In this document: positions 1-9,260 of the stretch, one piece after another
Position numbering within the stretch: the stretch's first letter is position 1
Layout of the letters: each line of letters opens with the position of its first letter
NCBI RefSeq assembly: GCF_030161115.1
Contig: NZ_BSPQ01000004.1
Span: 62,001 to 126,000, forward strand
Direction: 5' to 3'
DNA length: 64,000 bases
Source of the DNA: Psychromonas marina
GTDB taxonomy: Bacteria; Pseudomonadota; Gammaproteobacteria; Enterobacterales; Psychromonadaceae
Made by a program: the position numbers and the translations under genes
The notes under the pieces: model-generated
Seen by the model: the letters and a program-made list of their open reading frames with translations, nothing else
What the model was told of the DNA's origin: nothing
Database searches by the model: none

Positions 1-2
1 GT

Positions 3-380
3 GTTTTATCAGGTGAGATTCCAATCTTATTGGATTATGACTTTAATGCATATCGTGCAAAATATGATGATTACACAAATGCCGCTTTTGTGATTCCTCA
101 AGAAGGCACGATTGCCGTTCCTTATGTTATGAGTAAGGTAAAGAATTCAAAAAATCCAGGAAATGGCGAAAAAATATTAGATTTTGTCCTCTCTGATAAA
201 GGCCAACAGGTCTGGGCAAATGCTTATTTACGACCAATCATTGATGGTGTTATGGATAGCGAAGTACGAAGTAAATTCCTACCAGATAGCGATTACGCAC
301 GAGTAACTACTGTCGATTTTTCAAAAATGGCAGAAAATCAACGACAGTTTGCTGAGCTTTACCTACGTGAAGTCAACTAA
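3..380 (+). CDS. ABC transporter periplasmic substrate-binding protein, 3' end only
   Basis: The reading frame is open from the window edge, so only the last 125 or so residues are present and the true start lies upstream. The remnant has the C-terminal lobe typical of AfuA/PotD/PhnS-like solute-binding proteins: a 'GTIAVPYVMSKVKNSKNP' stretch followed by 'ILDFVLSDKGQQVWA', the motif in which neighbouring loci are described as extra residues of a binding lobe. It would deliver a ligand in the periplasm to the two permeases just downstream. The ligand cannot be read from this fragment; the GpdQ-like and GlpD genes in the same operon suggest a glycerophosphodiester or glycerol phosphate. Confidence 0.8.
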   Translation, partial: VLSGEIPILLDYDFNAYRAKYDDYTNAAFVIPQEGTIAVPYVMSKVKNSKNPGNGEKILDFVLSDKGQQVWANAYLRPIIDGVMDSEVRSKFLPDSDYARVTTVDFSKMAENQRQFAELYLREVN

Positions 381-405
381 CCCAAACTAGATATACACTG
401 AATGG

Positions 406-429
406 ATAATGGTACGTAAGTACCATTAT
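406..429 (+). other. intercistronic stem-loop between binding-protein and permease genes
   Basis: A 9-bp perfect stem (406-414 with 421-429) closes a 6-nt loop just after the binding-protein stop. There is no following U-run. Such hairpins between binding-protein and permease genes commonly protect the upstream mRNA and lower downstream expression, as in malE-malF. That role here is inference. Confidence 0.5.
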
Positions 430-436
430 TAATAAT

Positions 437-1249
437 ATGAAAAATACACGTATTTCTCTCTTTTTAGTTTTGCCTGCGATAATTATTAGCTTCGCTTTTT
501 TTCTTTTACCTATCGTACAGTTATTCAAGGTCTCTGTTGTTGAAGGTAACGGTATTAGCTATTGGAATATTTTAACGCAGCCGATGTATCTGAAAAGTTT
601 GTTATCCACGGTTGGTTTATCTACCTTCGTGACGTTTGTAAGTTTAGTGATAGCGACGATTACAGGCCTTTTTCTTACTCGTTATGAATTCTGGGGCAAG
701 CAAGTGTTGATTGCGATGTTGAGCTTTCCACTTGCCTTTCCCGGCGTTGTTATCGGCTTCTTCGTGATTATGTTAGCTGGACGGCAGGGGTTATTTGCTC
801 AAATTGGCCTCGCGCTTGTTGGTGAGCGTTGGATGTTTGCTTATTCGATGGCCGGTTTATTTTTAGGTTATCTCTATTTCTCAATTCCCCGTGTTGTCTT
901 AACGGTAATGGGAGCGGCAGAAAAACTGGATCAAAACTTGATTGAAGCAGGGCGATCTTTAGGCGCTAGCCGTTGGCAAATATTTTGCGATGTTACGGTG
1001 CCAACCTTAAGACCAGGGTTGATTTCTTCAGGTTCAATCTGTTTTGCTACTTCAATGGGCGCATTTGGTACTGCATTCACATTGGCAACCAATATTAATG
1101 TTTTGCCAATGACTATTTATACAGAATTTACGCTTAATGCTAATTTTGCGATGGCAGCTGCGCTGAGCTTAATTCTTGGTTTGGTTACGTGGGTATGTTT
1201 AGGGATCGCTAAGCGACAAGGTGCCGCGTCAGTTGGTATGGGTGGATAA
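437..1249 (+). CDS. ABC transporter inner-membrane permease 1
   Basis: This 270-residue protein has about six hydrophobic segments. The cytoplasmic EAA loop that docks on the ATPase is clear ('EAGRSLGASRWQIFCDVTVP', about residues 172-191). It belongs to the binding-protein-dependent transport permease family (BPD_transp_1), of the Fe3+/polyamine/2-aminoethylphosphonate group rather than the UgpAE sugar group. It follows the binding protein after a 56-nt gap with a stem-loop and is followed by permease 2 after 2 nt, so the two should form a heterodimeric channel. The ligand is unassigned. Confidence 0.85.
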   Translation: MKNTRISLFLVLPAIIISFAFFLLPIVQLFKVSVVEGNGISYWNILTQPMYLKSLLSTVGLSTFVTFVSLVIATITGLFLTRYEFWGKQVLIAMLSFPLAFPGVVIGFFVIMLAGRQGLFAQIGLALVGERWMFAYSMAGLFLGYLYFSIPRVVLTVMGAAEKLDQNLIEAGRSLGASRWQIFCDVTVPTLRPGLISSGSICFATSMGAFGTAFTLATNINVLPMTIYTEFTLNANFAMAAALSLILGLVTWVCLGIAKRQGAASVGMGG

Positions 1250-1251
1250 CA

Positions 1252-2040
1252 ATGAAAAAAGATAAATACTTTTACATGCAGCTTTTATTTACGTTAGCAG
1301 TATGTTCTTTCTTAATTGTGCCAGTGGTTATGTCTGCTGTTGCGGGTGTTACCAACAATTATTTTGTAGGTATCAAAAGTGGCTTTACCCTGCGCTGGGT
1401 AGAGCAAGTGTGGATGCTTTATTCGGATACTATCTGGTTAACGATGAAGATTGCGCTTGCTACGACGATGATCAACGTCATTGTTGGTGTGCCCTGTGCT
1501 TATGTCATGGCGAGCAGTAAAAGTCGCTGGGTCTCTGTTTTTGATGAGCTACTGACACTACCCATTGCGATACCTGGTATGGCAATTTCTCTGGGTATTA
1601 TCTCGGTGTACGGTGGGTTTAGTGATTTTCGTTCTAGTTGGTTCTTCATTCTAATTGGGCACGTTATTTTTACCTTGCCATTTATGGTTAAGTCAGTGCT
1701 GGCGGTATTACAAAGCTTCAACTTTAAGGTATTAGAAGAGGGAGCTGCAAGCTTAGGGGCTAGTTTCTGGCGTCGCTTCTTTGATGTGATCATTCCAAAT
1801 TGTAAAGCAGGCATTGTCGCGGGCATGTTGATGACGCTGACGCTTTCAATTGGTGAGTTCAACTTGACTTGGATGTTACATACACCACTGACAAAAACAC
1901 TACCCGTTGGTTTAGCTGACTCTTATGCGTCAATGCGTTTTGAAGTGAGCTCTGCATATACATTAATTTTTCTTTGTTTAATTTTGCCGTTATTGGTATT
2001 GGCACAAATGTTAAATAATAAGAAAGTACAGAACAACTAG
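1252..2040 (+). CDS. ABC transporter inner-membrane permease 2
   Basis: This is a 262-residue membrane protein with about six transmembrane helices and an EAA loop ('EGAASLGASFWRRFFDVIIP', about residues 163-182). The start lies 2 nt after the stop of permease 1, which indicates translational coupling. It is the partner of permease 1 in the same importer. A BPD_transp_1 permease pair plus one ATPase and one binding protein matches PhnSTUV/AfuABC-like systems. Confidence 0.85.
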   Translation: MKKDKYFYMQLLFTLAVCSFLIVPVVMSAVAGVTNNYFVGIKSGFTLRWVEQVWMLYSDTIWLTMKIALATTMINVIVGVPCAYVMASSKSRWVSVFDELLTLPIAIPGMAISLGIISVYGGFSDFRSSWFFILIGHVIFTLPFMVKSVLAVLQSFNFKVLEEGAASLGASFWRRFFDVIIPNCKAGIVAGMLMTLTLSIGEFNLTWMLHTPLTKTLPVGLADSYASMRFEVSSAYTLIFLCLILPLLVLAQMLNNKKVQNN

Positions 2041-2052
2041 GTTGAGAAGACA

Positions 2053-3135
2053 ATGACAGATAAAACAAATAGCGTTGAGATTACGTTAAAAAATATTACT
2101 AAAACATTTTCAGACGGAACACTTGCATTAAAACCAACAGATTTAACCATTAAAGCAGAAGAGATTTTGGTGCTACTTGGGCCTTCAGGTTGTGGTAAAA
2201 CAACGACATTACGCCTTATTGCAGGCTTAGAGTTTGCTGATTCAAATGGTGGTTCTATTAATTTTGGTGATAAAAACGTGACCGAACTACCCATTGAAAA
2301 GCGCAAGGTTGGTATGGTCTTTCAGTCTTATGCTCTTTTTCCTAATATGAACGTGAGTGAAAATATTGTTTATGGCCTAAAAGTGCGTGGTATTGATACT
2401 GCAGTAATAGACCATAAATTGGCTGAAATGCTGAAAATGTTTGATTTGGAAAAGTATGCAAAACGAGGTGTGCATCAGCTTTCCGGTGGTCAGCGTCAAC
2501 GAGTCGCACTAGCAAGAGCAATTATCACTGAACCTGATGTTTTATTGCTTGATGAGCCGTTATCTGCATTGGACGCATTATTAAAAGCGCGTTTACGAGG
2601 AGATATTCGTACATTGCTAAAGAGCCTAGGAATAACGGCCGTTTATGTTACACATGACCAAGAAGAAGCAATGGCAATGGGCGATAGAATTGCGGTACTC
2701 GACCATGGTGAAATAGCTCAAATTGGCTCCGCGAAAGAGATCTATTTACAACCTAAAAATGCTTTTGTAGCGGACTTTATCGGTCAGATGAATCGCTTTG
2801 AAGGTAACGTCATTGATGCTCAATTAGTATTGAATACGGGTAAGAAAATACCACTGTCTTCGGAAGCACTTGCTTCGTCGAATGCCAATGAAACCCTCAG
2901 CATGATGCTACGACCTGAAGATATTCGCCTTACAAAGGTAACGGATGAGCAGCACGCGTTAACAGGTATCGTCAGCAGCTCTGTATTCTTAGGGGATCGC
3001 ACTCGCGTTACGCTTGAGAAGGTGCAAAAAGAGGGTAAAGTGATTGTGGATTGTTTTCAGAGAATTGAATACCCAAGTGGGCAAATTGTTGCACTTTCCT
3101 TTGAGTCAAAACACTTGATTCCTTTGCAGGGGTAA
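2053..3135 (+). CDS. ABC transporter ATP-binding protein
   Basis: This 360-residue ATPase powers the importer from the cytoplasm. The Walker A motif GPSGCGKTT, the signature LSGGQRQR, the Walker B/D-loop DVLLLDEPLSALD and the switch histidine (VTHDQEEA) are all present. The last 110 or so residues form a TOBE-like regulatory domain, as in PotA/UgpC/FbpC proteins. It sits 12 nt after permease 2 and 5 nt before the phosphodiesterase, so the enzyme genes are likely co-transcribed with the transporter. Confidence 0.9.
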   Translation: MTDKTNSVEITLKNITKTFSDGTLALKPTDLTIKAEEILVLLGPSGCGKTTTLRLIAGLEFADSNGGSINFGDKNVTELPIEKRKVGMVFQSYALFPNMNVSENIVYGLKVRGIDTAVIDHKLAEMLKMFDLEKYAKRGVHQLSGGQRQRVALARAIITEPDVLLLDEPLSALDALLKARLRGDIRTLLKSLGITAVYVTHDQEEAMAMGDRIAVLDHGEIAQIGSAKEIYLQPKNAFVADFIGQMNRFEGNVIDAQLVLNTGKKIPLSSEALASSNANETLSMMLRPEDIRLTKVTDEQHALTGIVSSSVFLGDRTRVTLEKVQKEGKVIVDCFQRIEYPSGQIVALSFESKHLIPLQG

Positions 3136-3140
3136 TATTT

Positions 3141-3956
3141 ATGCTTATTGCACAATTAACCGATCTACACATCAAAAAAGCGGGTAAGCACGCCTATAAA
3201 AAGGTGGATACATTAGCATGTTTAGAAAAAGCAATTTCACATATCAATGCGTTAGTTCCTTGCCCAGACCTTGTAGTGATAACGGGAGATTTAGGTGATT
3301 TTGGCACAATAGATGAATATGAACTTATTTCAAAGGCTCTCTATAAATTTACAATGCCAGTGCATATCGTGCCAGGAAACCATGATAATAGAGATAATTT
3401 GCGTCAAGTATTAGGCGAAATGACATCTTTCGATCATGCGCAATATTGTAATTTTGTGGTTGATCATCCCGATCAAGTATTGATAGGTCTAGACTCATCT
3501 GTGATTGGTGAGTCTCATGGATATTTATCAGAAGAAACGCTTTTTTGGTTAAATAAAACATTAGAAATACATAAGCAGAAATCGGTAATGCTGTTTATCC
3601 ATCACCCACCAATGCCTGTAGGGCTTGGACATATGGATGTTCAAAATCTGCATAACGCTGGTGATTTATACGACATTTTAAAGCGCTTTGATAATGTGAA
3701 TGGTCTTGTGGCAGGGCATTTACATAGGCCTATCTCTGCTCTGTGGAATAAAATTCCTGTCTGGGTTGGTCCTTCTCATAGCCACTCAGTGACCTTGGAT
3801 TTGAAACCTGAGGCAGACTCTTCTTTTTCTTTAGAGCCCGCAGCTATTAGGTTGTTTATTTTGGATCAAGATACCGTTATATCGCACTTGAGTTATATTG
3901 ATCATAGCGATGGTCCTTATCCGTTTTTTGATCAACTAGGAAACCTAATTGATTAA
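3141..3956 (+). CDS. GpdQ-like glycerophosphodiesterase (class III metallophosphoesterase)
   Basis: This 271-residue cytoplasmic enzyme probably hydrolyses a glycerophosphodiester to glycerol 3-phosphate and an alcohol. It carries the calcineurin-like dinuclear metal ligands at almost the same positions as Enterobacter aerogenes GpdQ (274 aa): D8 and H10 (TDLH), D50 (GD), N80/H81 (GNHD), H154/H155 (HHPP) and H193/H195 (GHLH). Known family activities also include cyclic-AMP phosphodiesterase (CpdA), so sequence alone leaves that alternative. The context favours GpdQ: an ABC importer lies directly upstream and glpD, which consumes glycerol 3-phosphate, directly downstream. Confidence 0.8.
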   Translation: MLIAQLTDLHIKKAGKHAYKKVDTLACLEKAISHINALVPCPDLVVITGDLGDFGTIDEYELISKALYKFTMPVHIVPGNHDNRDNLRQVLGEMTSFDHAQYCNFVVDHPDQVLIGLDSSVIGESHGYLSEETLFWLNKTLEIHKQKSVMLFIHHPPMPVGLGHMDVQNLHNAGDLYDILKRFDNVNGLVAGHLHRPISALWNKIPVWVGPSHSHSVTLDLKPEADSSFSLEPAAIRLFILDQDTVISHLSYIDHSDGPYPFFDQLGNLID

Positions 3957-3994
3957 CCTATGTTTTGCTTATCGTGTATGGAGTTATTTTTATA

Positions 3995-5488
3995 ATGGAT
4001 AATACGTCAATTTTTGATGTGCTGGTTGTTGGTGGCGGTATTAATGGCGCTGGAATCGCTGCGGACTCTGCTGGTCGTGGGTTGAAAACGGCACTTTTTG
4101 AAGCAAATGATTTTGGCAGTGCGACATCAAGTGCGAGCTCAAAGCTTATTCACGGTGGTTTACGTTATCTTGAGCATTATGAGTTTAGATTAGTTTCAGA
4201 AGCTCTTGCAGAGCGTGAGGTGATCTTAAATAAGGCGCCACACATTGCTAAGCCGATGAGATTTATACTACCACACCGTCCATTCTTACGTCCTGCTTGG
4301 ATGATTCGTGCGGGGTTATTTTTATATGATGTTCTTGCGCGTAGGAAAACATTACCTGGAACGCAGACTGTGGATTTATCAGGTACAGGTTTATTTGTTG
4401 AATCGATTAAAAAAGGCTTCGAGTATTCAGATTGTTGGGTAGATGACGCACGATTGGTGTTGGCTAATATCTTAGATGCACAACAGAGAGGAGCATTGGT
4501 TCACAATTATCATGAAGTGACGAATATTGATCAGCATGATGGCTTATGGCGAGTTGCTGTTCTGGACAAAAATAGTGGAAAAATAAGTTATTATTTATCC
4601 CGTTCTGTTGTTAATGCAGCAGGGCCATGGGTAGAAAGTTTTATCTCAAATGCGATGAAGCGCCGATCTCCTAGGCGTATCCGTTTGATTAAAGGTTCCC
4701 ACATTATTGTGCCGAAATTACACAATAATGAGCAGGCTTATATCTTACAAAATAAAGACCAGCGCATTGTTTTCGTGATCCCATACCTTGGTAAGTATTC
4801 GTTGGTTGGTACTACAGATGTTAATTTTGATGGCGATCCTAAAGATTGTTGCATTAGCGAGGAAGAGGTTAATTATTTAATTGATATTGTTAATCAACAT
4901 TTTGTTAAGGGTATCAATCGAGAGCAAGTAGTGAGTAGTTTTAGCGGCGTAAGACCGCTTTGTGAAGATGAGTCTTCTTCACCACAAGCAATTACACGTG
5001 ACTATACATTGGAGCTCGAACAAGTCGGCGAGCAACTTCCATTACTTTCTATCTTTGGTGGAAAGTTAACGACGTACCGCAAACTTTCAGAAGCTGCATT
5101 AGATAAGTTATCGCCATATTTTCCGGAGATGGGGGAATCGTGGACAGATTCTACTCCATTACCAGGAGGGGATATTGAGTCTCTTGCAATACTGATTAAA
5201 AGATTAGAAAAGCAGTATTCTTGGTTAGAGGACGAGCTATGTAGTCGTTATGCAACCCAGTTTGGCAGCGGGGTATTCAAGTTATTAGATGGATTATCCT
5301 CACAAGAGGAGCTAGGCAAAGAAATTGCACCAAACCTATTTGAAGTAGAAATAAAGTATTTATATCATTTCGAGTTTGCAAGAAAGCATGATGATATTTT
5401 ATTACGCAGAACCAAGTTAGGCCTGTCTTATAATAAGGTTCAAGAAGCGGCGGTGCAGAAATACTTATCTGATTTACACAATTCTTAA
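3995..5488 (+). CDS. glpD: aerobic glycerol-3-phosphate dehydrogenase
   Basis: GlpD is an FAD enzyme at the inner membrane that oxidises sn-glycerol 3-phosphate to dihydroxyacetone phosphate and passes electrons to quinone. The N-terminal dinucleotide fold (VVGGGINGAGIA), the 'SSKLIHGGLRYLEHYEF' segment and the 'FGGKLTTYRKLSEAAL' motif are family hallmarks. The 497-residue length agrees with the usual 500. I chose ATG 3995 because GGAG sits 11 nt upstream; an in-frame TTG at 3965 would add 10 residues lacking family character. It is the last gene of the operon and stops 23 nt before a strong terminator. Confidence 0.93.
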   Translation: MDNTSIFDVLVVGGGINGAGIAADSAGRGLKTALFEANDFGSATSSASSKLIHGGLRYLEHYEFRLVSEALAEREVILNKAPHIAKPMRFILPHRPFLRPAWMIRAGLFLYDVLARRKTLPGTQTVDLSGTGLFVESIKKGFEYSDCWVDDARLVLANILDAQQRGALVHNYHEVTNIDQHDGLWRVAVLDKNSGKISYYLSRSVVNAAGPWVESFISNAMKRRSPRRIRLIKGSHIIVPKLHNNEQAYILQNKDQRIVFVIPYLGKYSLVGTTDVNFDGDPKDCCISEEEVNYLIDIVNQHFVKGINREQVVSSFSGVRPLCEDESSSPQAITRDYTLELEQVGEQLPLLSIFGGKLTTYRKLSEAALDKLSPYFPEMGESWTDSTPLPGGDIESLAILIKRLEKQYSWLEDELCSRYATQFGSGVFKLLDGLSSQEELGKEIAPNLFEVEIKYLYHFEFARKHDDILLRRTKLGLSYNKVQEAAVQKYLSDLHNS

Positions 5489-5511
5489 TTGTAACGATTA
5501 ATTAAAGTAAA

Positions 5512-5544
5512 AAAGCATTATTACCTAAGGGGTAATAATGCTTT
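5512..5544 (+). terminator. bidirectional rho-independent terminator between glpD and glmS
   Basis: A perfect 14-bp stem (5512-5525 with 5531-5544) has a 5-nt loop. It is followed by ATTTT on the + strand and by a T-rich run on the - strand. The convergent genes glpD and glmS can share it. Confidence 0.9.
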
Positions 5545-5596
5545 ATTTTCAATCTTTATTGTCTGCCCACATTAGTTATATGAGGTATAACAACGA

Positions 5597-7432
5597 TTAC
5601 TCTACCGTTACTGCTTTTGCTAGGTTACGTGGTTGATCCACATCGGTACCTTTAATTAAAGCTACGTGGTAAGAAAGTAACTGCATTGGTACGGTATGGA
5701 AGATAGGAGCAACAATAGGGTCTACGTGAGGGAGTGAAATAATCTTCATGCCTTCACTCGCTTCAAAACCTGAATTTTCATCAGCGAATACATATAATAG
5801 ACCGCCACGGGCACGTACTTCTTCAACGTTTGATTTTAGTTTCTCTAACAGATCATTGCTTGGTGCGATGACAACAACCGGCATATCCGCATCAACAAGT
5901 GCTAATGGACCATGCTTAAGTTCACCTGCCGCATAAGCTTCAGCATGAATGTAAGAGATCTCTTTTAGTTTCAGTGCTGCTTCCATAGCAATAGGGTAGT
6001 ACTCGCCACGACCTAAGAATAAAGTGTGGTGTTTATCTGCAAAATCAGTTGCTAGTTTTTCAATCTCGGTATCAAACTCTAGTGCTTTTTCAATTTGCGC
6101 TGGTAATGAATGTAGGGCTTGTACAATTTCAGTCTCTTTTTCTTTATTGATGGTGCCCTGTTCTTTACCAATCGCAGTCACCAAGATCAACATAGCAGCA
6201 AGCTGCGTGGTAAATGCTTTCGTTGATGCAACACCAATCTCAGTACCTGCACGGGTCATGAACGCGAGATCAGATTCACGTACTAATGAAGAGCCAGAAA
6301 CGTTACAAATCGACATTGCCGACATGTAACCTTTTTCTTTTGCTAAGCGAAGTGCGGCTAATGTATCTGCTGTTTCACCAGATTGTGAAAGAGTTAATAA
6401 TAGGCTGTTTGGACGTACCACAAAATCGCGGTAACGGAATTCAGAGGCAATCTCAACGTCACAACTTACGCCAGCTAACGATTCAAACCAATAACGTGCA
6501 GCCATGCCTGAGTTGTAAGAGGTGCCGCAGGCAATGATTTGCACGTGCTCTACCTTAGACAGAATATCTTTTGCACCAGTACGGATGCTTTCAACCAATA
6601 CGCTGTCATGGCTAATACGGCCTTCCATTGCACTGATCAACGCTGTTGGTTGCTCAAAGATCTCTTTCTGCATGAAATGGCGGTATTTTCCTTTAGTACC
6701 AGCATCATGTTCAACTGTAGATTCAAGTACTTCGCGTGTAACTGGGTTACCATTAACATCAAAAATATTAACGTCATGACGTGTTATTTCAGCCACATCA
6801 CCTTCTTCTAGGTACATAAAGCGGCGTGTAACGTTTAATAATGCTAATTGGTCAGAAGCTAGGAAGTTTTCACCTAGGCCTAAGCCGATGACTAATGGGC
6901 TGCCTGATCGTGCAACCACTAAACGACTTGGGTCGCGACGATCCATCGCTACCGTGCCGTAGGCACCTTCAAGTTGTGCGGCTGTTTTTTGTAGTGCTTC
7001 AAGTAGGCTGTCACAAGTGCGTAATTCCCATTCCACTAAATGACCAATCACCTCTGTATCTGTTTGTGAAACAAATTCATAACCACGAGATTTTAATGTT
7101 TCACGCAGGCTTTCATAGTTTTCAATAATGCCATTATGCACAATTGCAATGTTGTCGCCTGACATATGAGGATGCGCATTGATTTCAGAGGGTTCACCAT
7201 GGGTTGCCCAGCGAGTGTGAGCAATACCTGTTCCACCAGTAATGGGATCAGAAGTGATGGCATCAGCGAGTTCTTTTACTTTACCTAAACGTCTAACACG
7301 GTTTAGTTGCTGTTCGTTATTAACAATCGCAACACCTGCTGAATCGTAACCACGGTATTCAAGGCGTTTTAACCCTTCAAGTAAAATTTCTGCTACATCT
7401 CTTTGCGCAACCGCGCCAACAATTCCACACAT
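5597..7432 (-). CDS. glmS: glutamine-fructose-6-phosphate aminotransferase (isomerizing)
   Basis: GlmS makes glucosamine 6-phosphate from fructose 6-phosphate and glutamine, the first committed step to UDP-GlcNAc for peptidoglycan and LPS. The catalytic N-terminal cysteine follows Met1 (MCGIVGAV). The glutaminase motifs RGYDSAG and TRWATHG are present, then two SIS domains ([14 protein letters not shown]) and the canonical C-terminus [13 protein letters not shown]. The length of 611 residues is normal. It is transcribed alone. No glmS ribozyme is seen upstream, as expected for gammaproteobacteria. Confidence 0.97.
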   Translation of the reverse strand: MCGIVGAVAQRDVAEILLEGLKRLEYRGYDSAGVAIVNNEQQLNRVRRLGKVKELADAITSDPITGGTGIAHTRWATHGEPSEINAHPHMSGDNIAIVHNGIIENYESLRETLKSRGYEFVSQTDTEVIGHLVEWELRTCDSLLEALQKTAAQLEGAYGTVAMDRRDPSRLVVARSGSPLVIGLGLGENFLASDQLALLNVTRRFMYLEEGDVAEITRHDVNIFDVNGNPVTREVLESTVEHDAGTKGKYRHFMQKEIFEQPTALISAMEGRISHDSVLVESIRTGAKDILSKVEHVQIIACGTSYNSGMAARYWFESLAGVSCDVEIASEFRYRDFVVRPNSLLLTLSQSGETADTLAALRLAKEKGYMSAMSICNVSGSSLVRESDLAFMTRAGTEIGVASTKAFTTQLAAMLILVTAIGKEQGTINKEKETEIVQALHSLPAQIEKALEFDTEIEKLATDFADKHHTLFLGRGEYYPIAMEAALKLKEISYIHAEAYAAGELKHGPLALVDADMPVVVIAPSNDLLEKLKSNVEEVRARGGLLYVFADENSGFEASEGMKIISLPHVDPIVAPIFHTVPMQLLSYHVALIKGTDVDQPRNLAKAVTVE

Positions 7433-7498
7433 AAATACTGCCCCAATAATTTAGATCGAATAATAAAACAAAGAAAAACACGCACCAAAACATACGTT

Positions 7499-7557
7499 CA
7501 TGCATGATAGAGCATTTTTTAACAAAAAACATGCAAAAAGACGTATTTGTTGCATGT
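7499..7557. promoter_or_regulatory. clustered TGCATG inverted repeats in glmS upstream region
   Basis: The 247-nt gap between glmS and the next + strand gene contains an 8-bp perfect inverted repeat (7529-7536 with 7550-7557, 13-nt spacer) built on TGCATG. A self-complementary CATGCATG lies at 7499-7506. Spacing and position fit an operator for one or both divergent genes. I do not recognise the regulator. Confidence 0.35.
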
Positions 7558-7679
7558 TTGTACCTGTTTCTTTAAAAAACAGTGATAACTGGTGCACAAA
7601 AAAGTTGGATTCAGCTAAAGAGAGTCGCTAAATATAAGATAACTGTTTAAAATAACAGTAACATTTTGTGGAGAAAGTT

Positions 7680-7931
7680 ATGTTTTTAACTCAGCTTAGC
7701 CAATTTTTAATATTACTGTGGAAGTTATCGTCAGTATTTGTGATCCCAATAATTATGGTCGGTTATGTACTTGTGATGAGTAGTAACGATCCGGGCTTTA
7801 GTTTTGCTGATTTAGACCAGGGAAAAAATATCCATAAATGGGTGGTCTTTGCTATCTACCTTGCATATCTTCTGCTTTGGAACCGCAGTAATCGATTTGT
7901 TACCGCTTACCTTAAAAAGTTACAGTATTAA
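7680..7931 (+). CDS. small membrane protein of unknown function
   Basis: This 83-residue protein has two hydrophobic segments (about residues 5-32 and 53-68) separated by a short acidic/polar loop, so it should span the inner membrane twice. I do not recognise the family. ATG 7680 is preferred because GGAG lies 6 nt before it; the in-frame GTG at 7668 has no site. Its stop overlaps the rmuC start by one base (TAATG), so the two genes are translationally coupled and may work together. Confidence 0.7.
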   Translation: MFLTQLSQFLILLWKLSSVFVIPIIMVGYVLVMSSNDPGFSFADLDQGKNIHKWVVFAIYLAYLLLWNRSNRFVTAYLKKLQY

Positions 7932-9259
7932 TGAAACCAATCTCTCTTGAAATTATTATCATAGTGGCGATTGTCTTTATGATGGGGCTATTTTTACTGC
8001 TCTACTTACGCACGAAAAGCCAACTCAACACAATACAATTACTTAATGAGCAACAACATGCTTTTCACGATGAGGAGCTAGAGAATGTGAGCGTTCAGCT
8101 TGAACAATCAACGTTGCTGGTTGAGAGCTTGCAGATGCAAAATACCAAATTAACCGCGCGATTGCGTGAGTCAGAGGTGCGCTTGCAGGCAGGTGAACAG
8201 CGCTTGCGTGATCAACAAGAGAATGAAGAGAAGCTCAGCAACCAATTTGAACTGCTTTCTCAGCGTATTTTTAATGATAAATCCGCTCAGTTTAAAGCGC
8301 TTAATCAAGAGAGTGTTAGTCAGTTATTAGCCCCCTTCAAAGTGCAACTAGAGGGTTTTAAAGAGCAAGTTAATGCGTGTTACATCAATGAAAGTAAAGA
8401 GCGCTATAATTTACAAGCAGAGATTAAGAAACTGGCCAATATTAACCAGTTAATGCAGCAGGAAACGAATAATCTTACGAATGCATTAAAGGGTGATAAT
8501 AAGCAAATGGGTAACTGGGGTGAGGTGGTTTTACAACGCATCTTAGAGAACTCTGGTTTACGAGAAGGGCATGAGTACGAAACACAAAGTCACTATAAAA
8601 ACGAAGCGGGTCAACGCTTTTTACCCGATGTGATTGTGCATCTTCCCCAAGATAAAAATATTATTATCGACTCAAAAGTATCATTAGTGGCTTACGAACG
8701 CTTTTTTAATAGTGAAAATGTTGCGGAACAAAAAGAGGCATTAAAAGCACACGCACTTTCTGTTCGACAACATATTAAAGGATTGGCGAAAAAAGATTAT
8801 CAAAATTTGATTGGTGCAAATAGCCTTGATTATGTACTGTTATTTGTTGCGGTTGAACCGGCCTTTATTGCTGCGATTGAACATGATCCTGAGTTGGTGA
8901 AGTTGGCACTGGATAATAATATTTTATTGGCGAGCCCGACCAACTTAATGATTGCGCTACGCACCATTGAGAATCTATGGCGTTTCGATTCACAAGAAAA
9001 GAATGGCCGTTTAATTGCAGCGCAAGCAAGCAAGTTATACGACAAACTGCGCCTATTTAGCCAAAATATGCTTGAGGTGGGGGCACAGTTAAATAAAGCC
9101 CAGGATAGTTATGACCATGCCCTTAAGCAATTTAGTGAAGGGCGAGGTAACTTAGTTTCACAAGCGGAATCCCTTAAAAACATGGGGGTGACGGTTAATA
9201 AGCCACTTCCAGAGCAACTCGTTGAGTTATCTAAAGGGAGTAAGTTAGAAGAGAGGTAA
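7931..9259 (+). CDS. rmuC: DNA recombination protein RmuC
   Basis: RmuC limits rearrangements at inverted repeats and is thought to be nuclease-like. The 442-residue protein shows an N-terminal transmembrane anchor (about residues 8-27), a long coiled coil rich in Q/E/L (about 35-125), and the conserved RmuC domain from about residue 150, including 'GNWGEVVLQRILENSGL' and 'LPDVIVHLPQDKNIIIDSKV'. The acidic and lysine residues in the last segment resemble a PD-(D/E)XK core. It starts on the last base of the upstream stop codon and is followed 2 nt later by an uncharacterised gene. Confidence 0.92.
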   Translation: MKPISLEIIIIVAIVFMMGLFLLLYLRTKSQLNTIQLLNEQQHAFHDEELENVSVQLEQSTLLVESLQMQNTKLTARLRESEVRLQAGEQRLRDQQENEEKLSNQFELLSQRIFNDKSAQFKALNQESVSQLLAPFKVQLEGFKEQVNACYINESKERYNLQAEIKKLANINQLMQQETNNLTNALKGDNKQMGNWGEVVLQRILENSGLREGHEYETQSHYKNEAGQRFLPDVIVHLPQDKNIIIDSKVSLVAYERFFNSENVAEQKEALKAHALSVRQHIKGLAKKDYQNLIGANSLDYVLLFVAVEPAFIAAIEHDPELVKLALDNNILLASPTNLMIALRTIENLWRFDSQEKNGRLIAAQASKLYDKLRLFSQNMLEVGAQLNKAQDSYDHALKQFSEGRGNLVSQAESLKNMGVTVNKPLPEQLVELSKGSKLEER

Positions 9260-9260
9260 T

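Noticed and set aside
3965-3994. Upstream TTG start for glpD
   Set aside because: No ribosome site and the extra residues are unlike the family.
7433-7679. glmS ribozyme upstream of glmS
   Set aside because: No core motif of the ribozyme seen; gammaproteobacteria use a different control.
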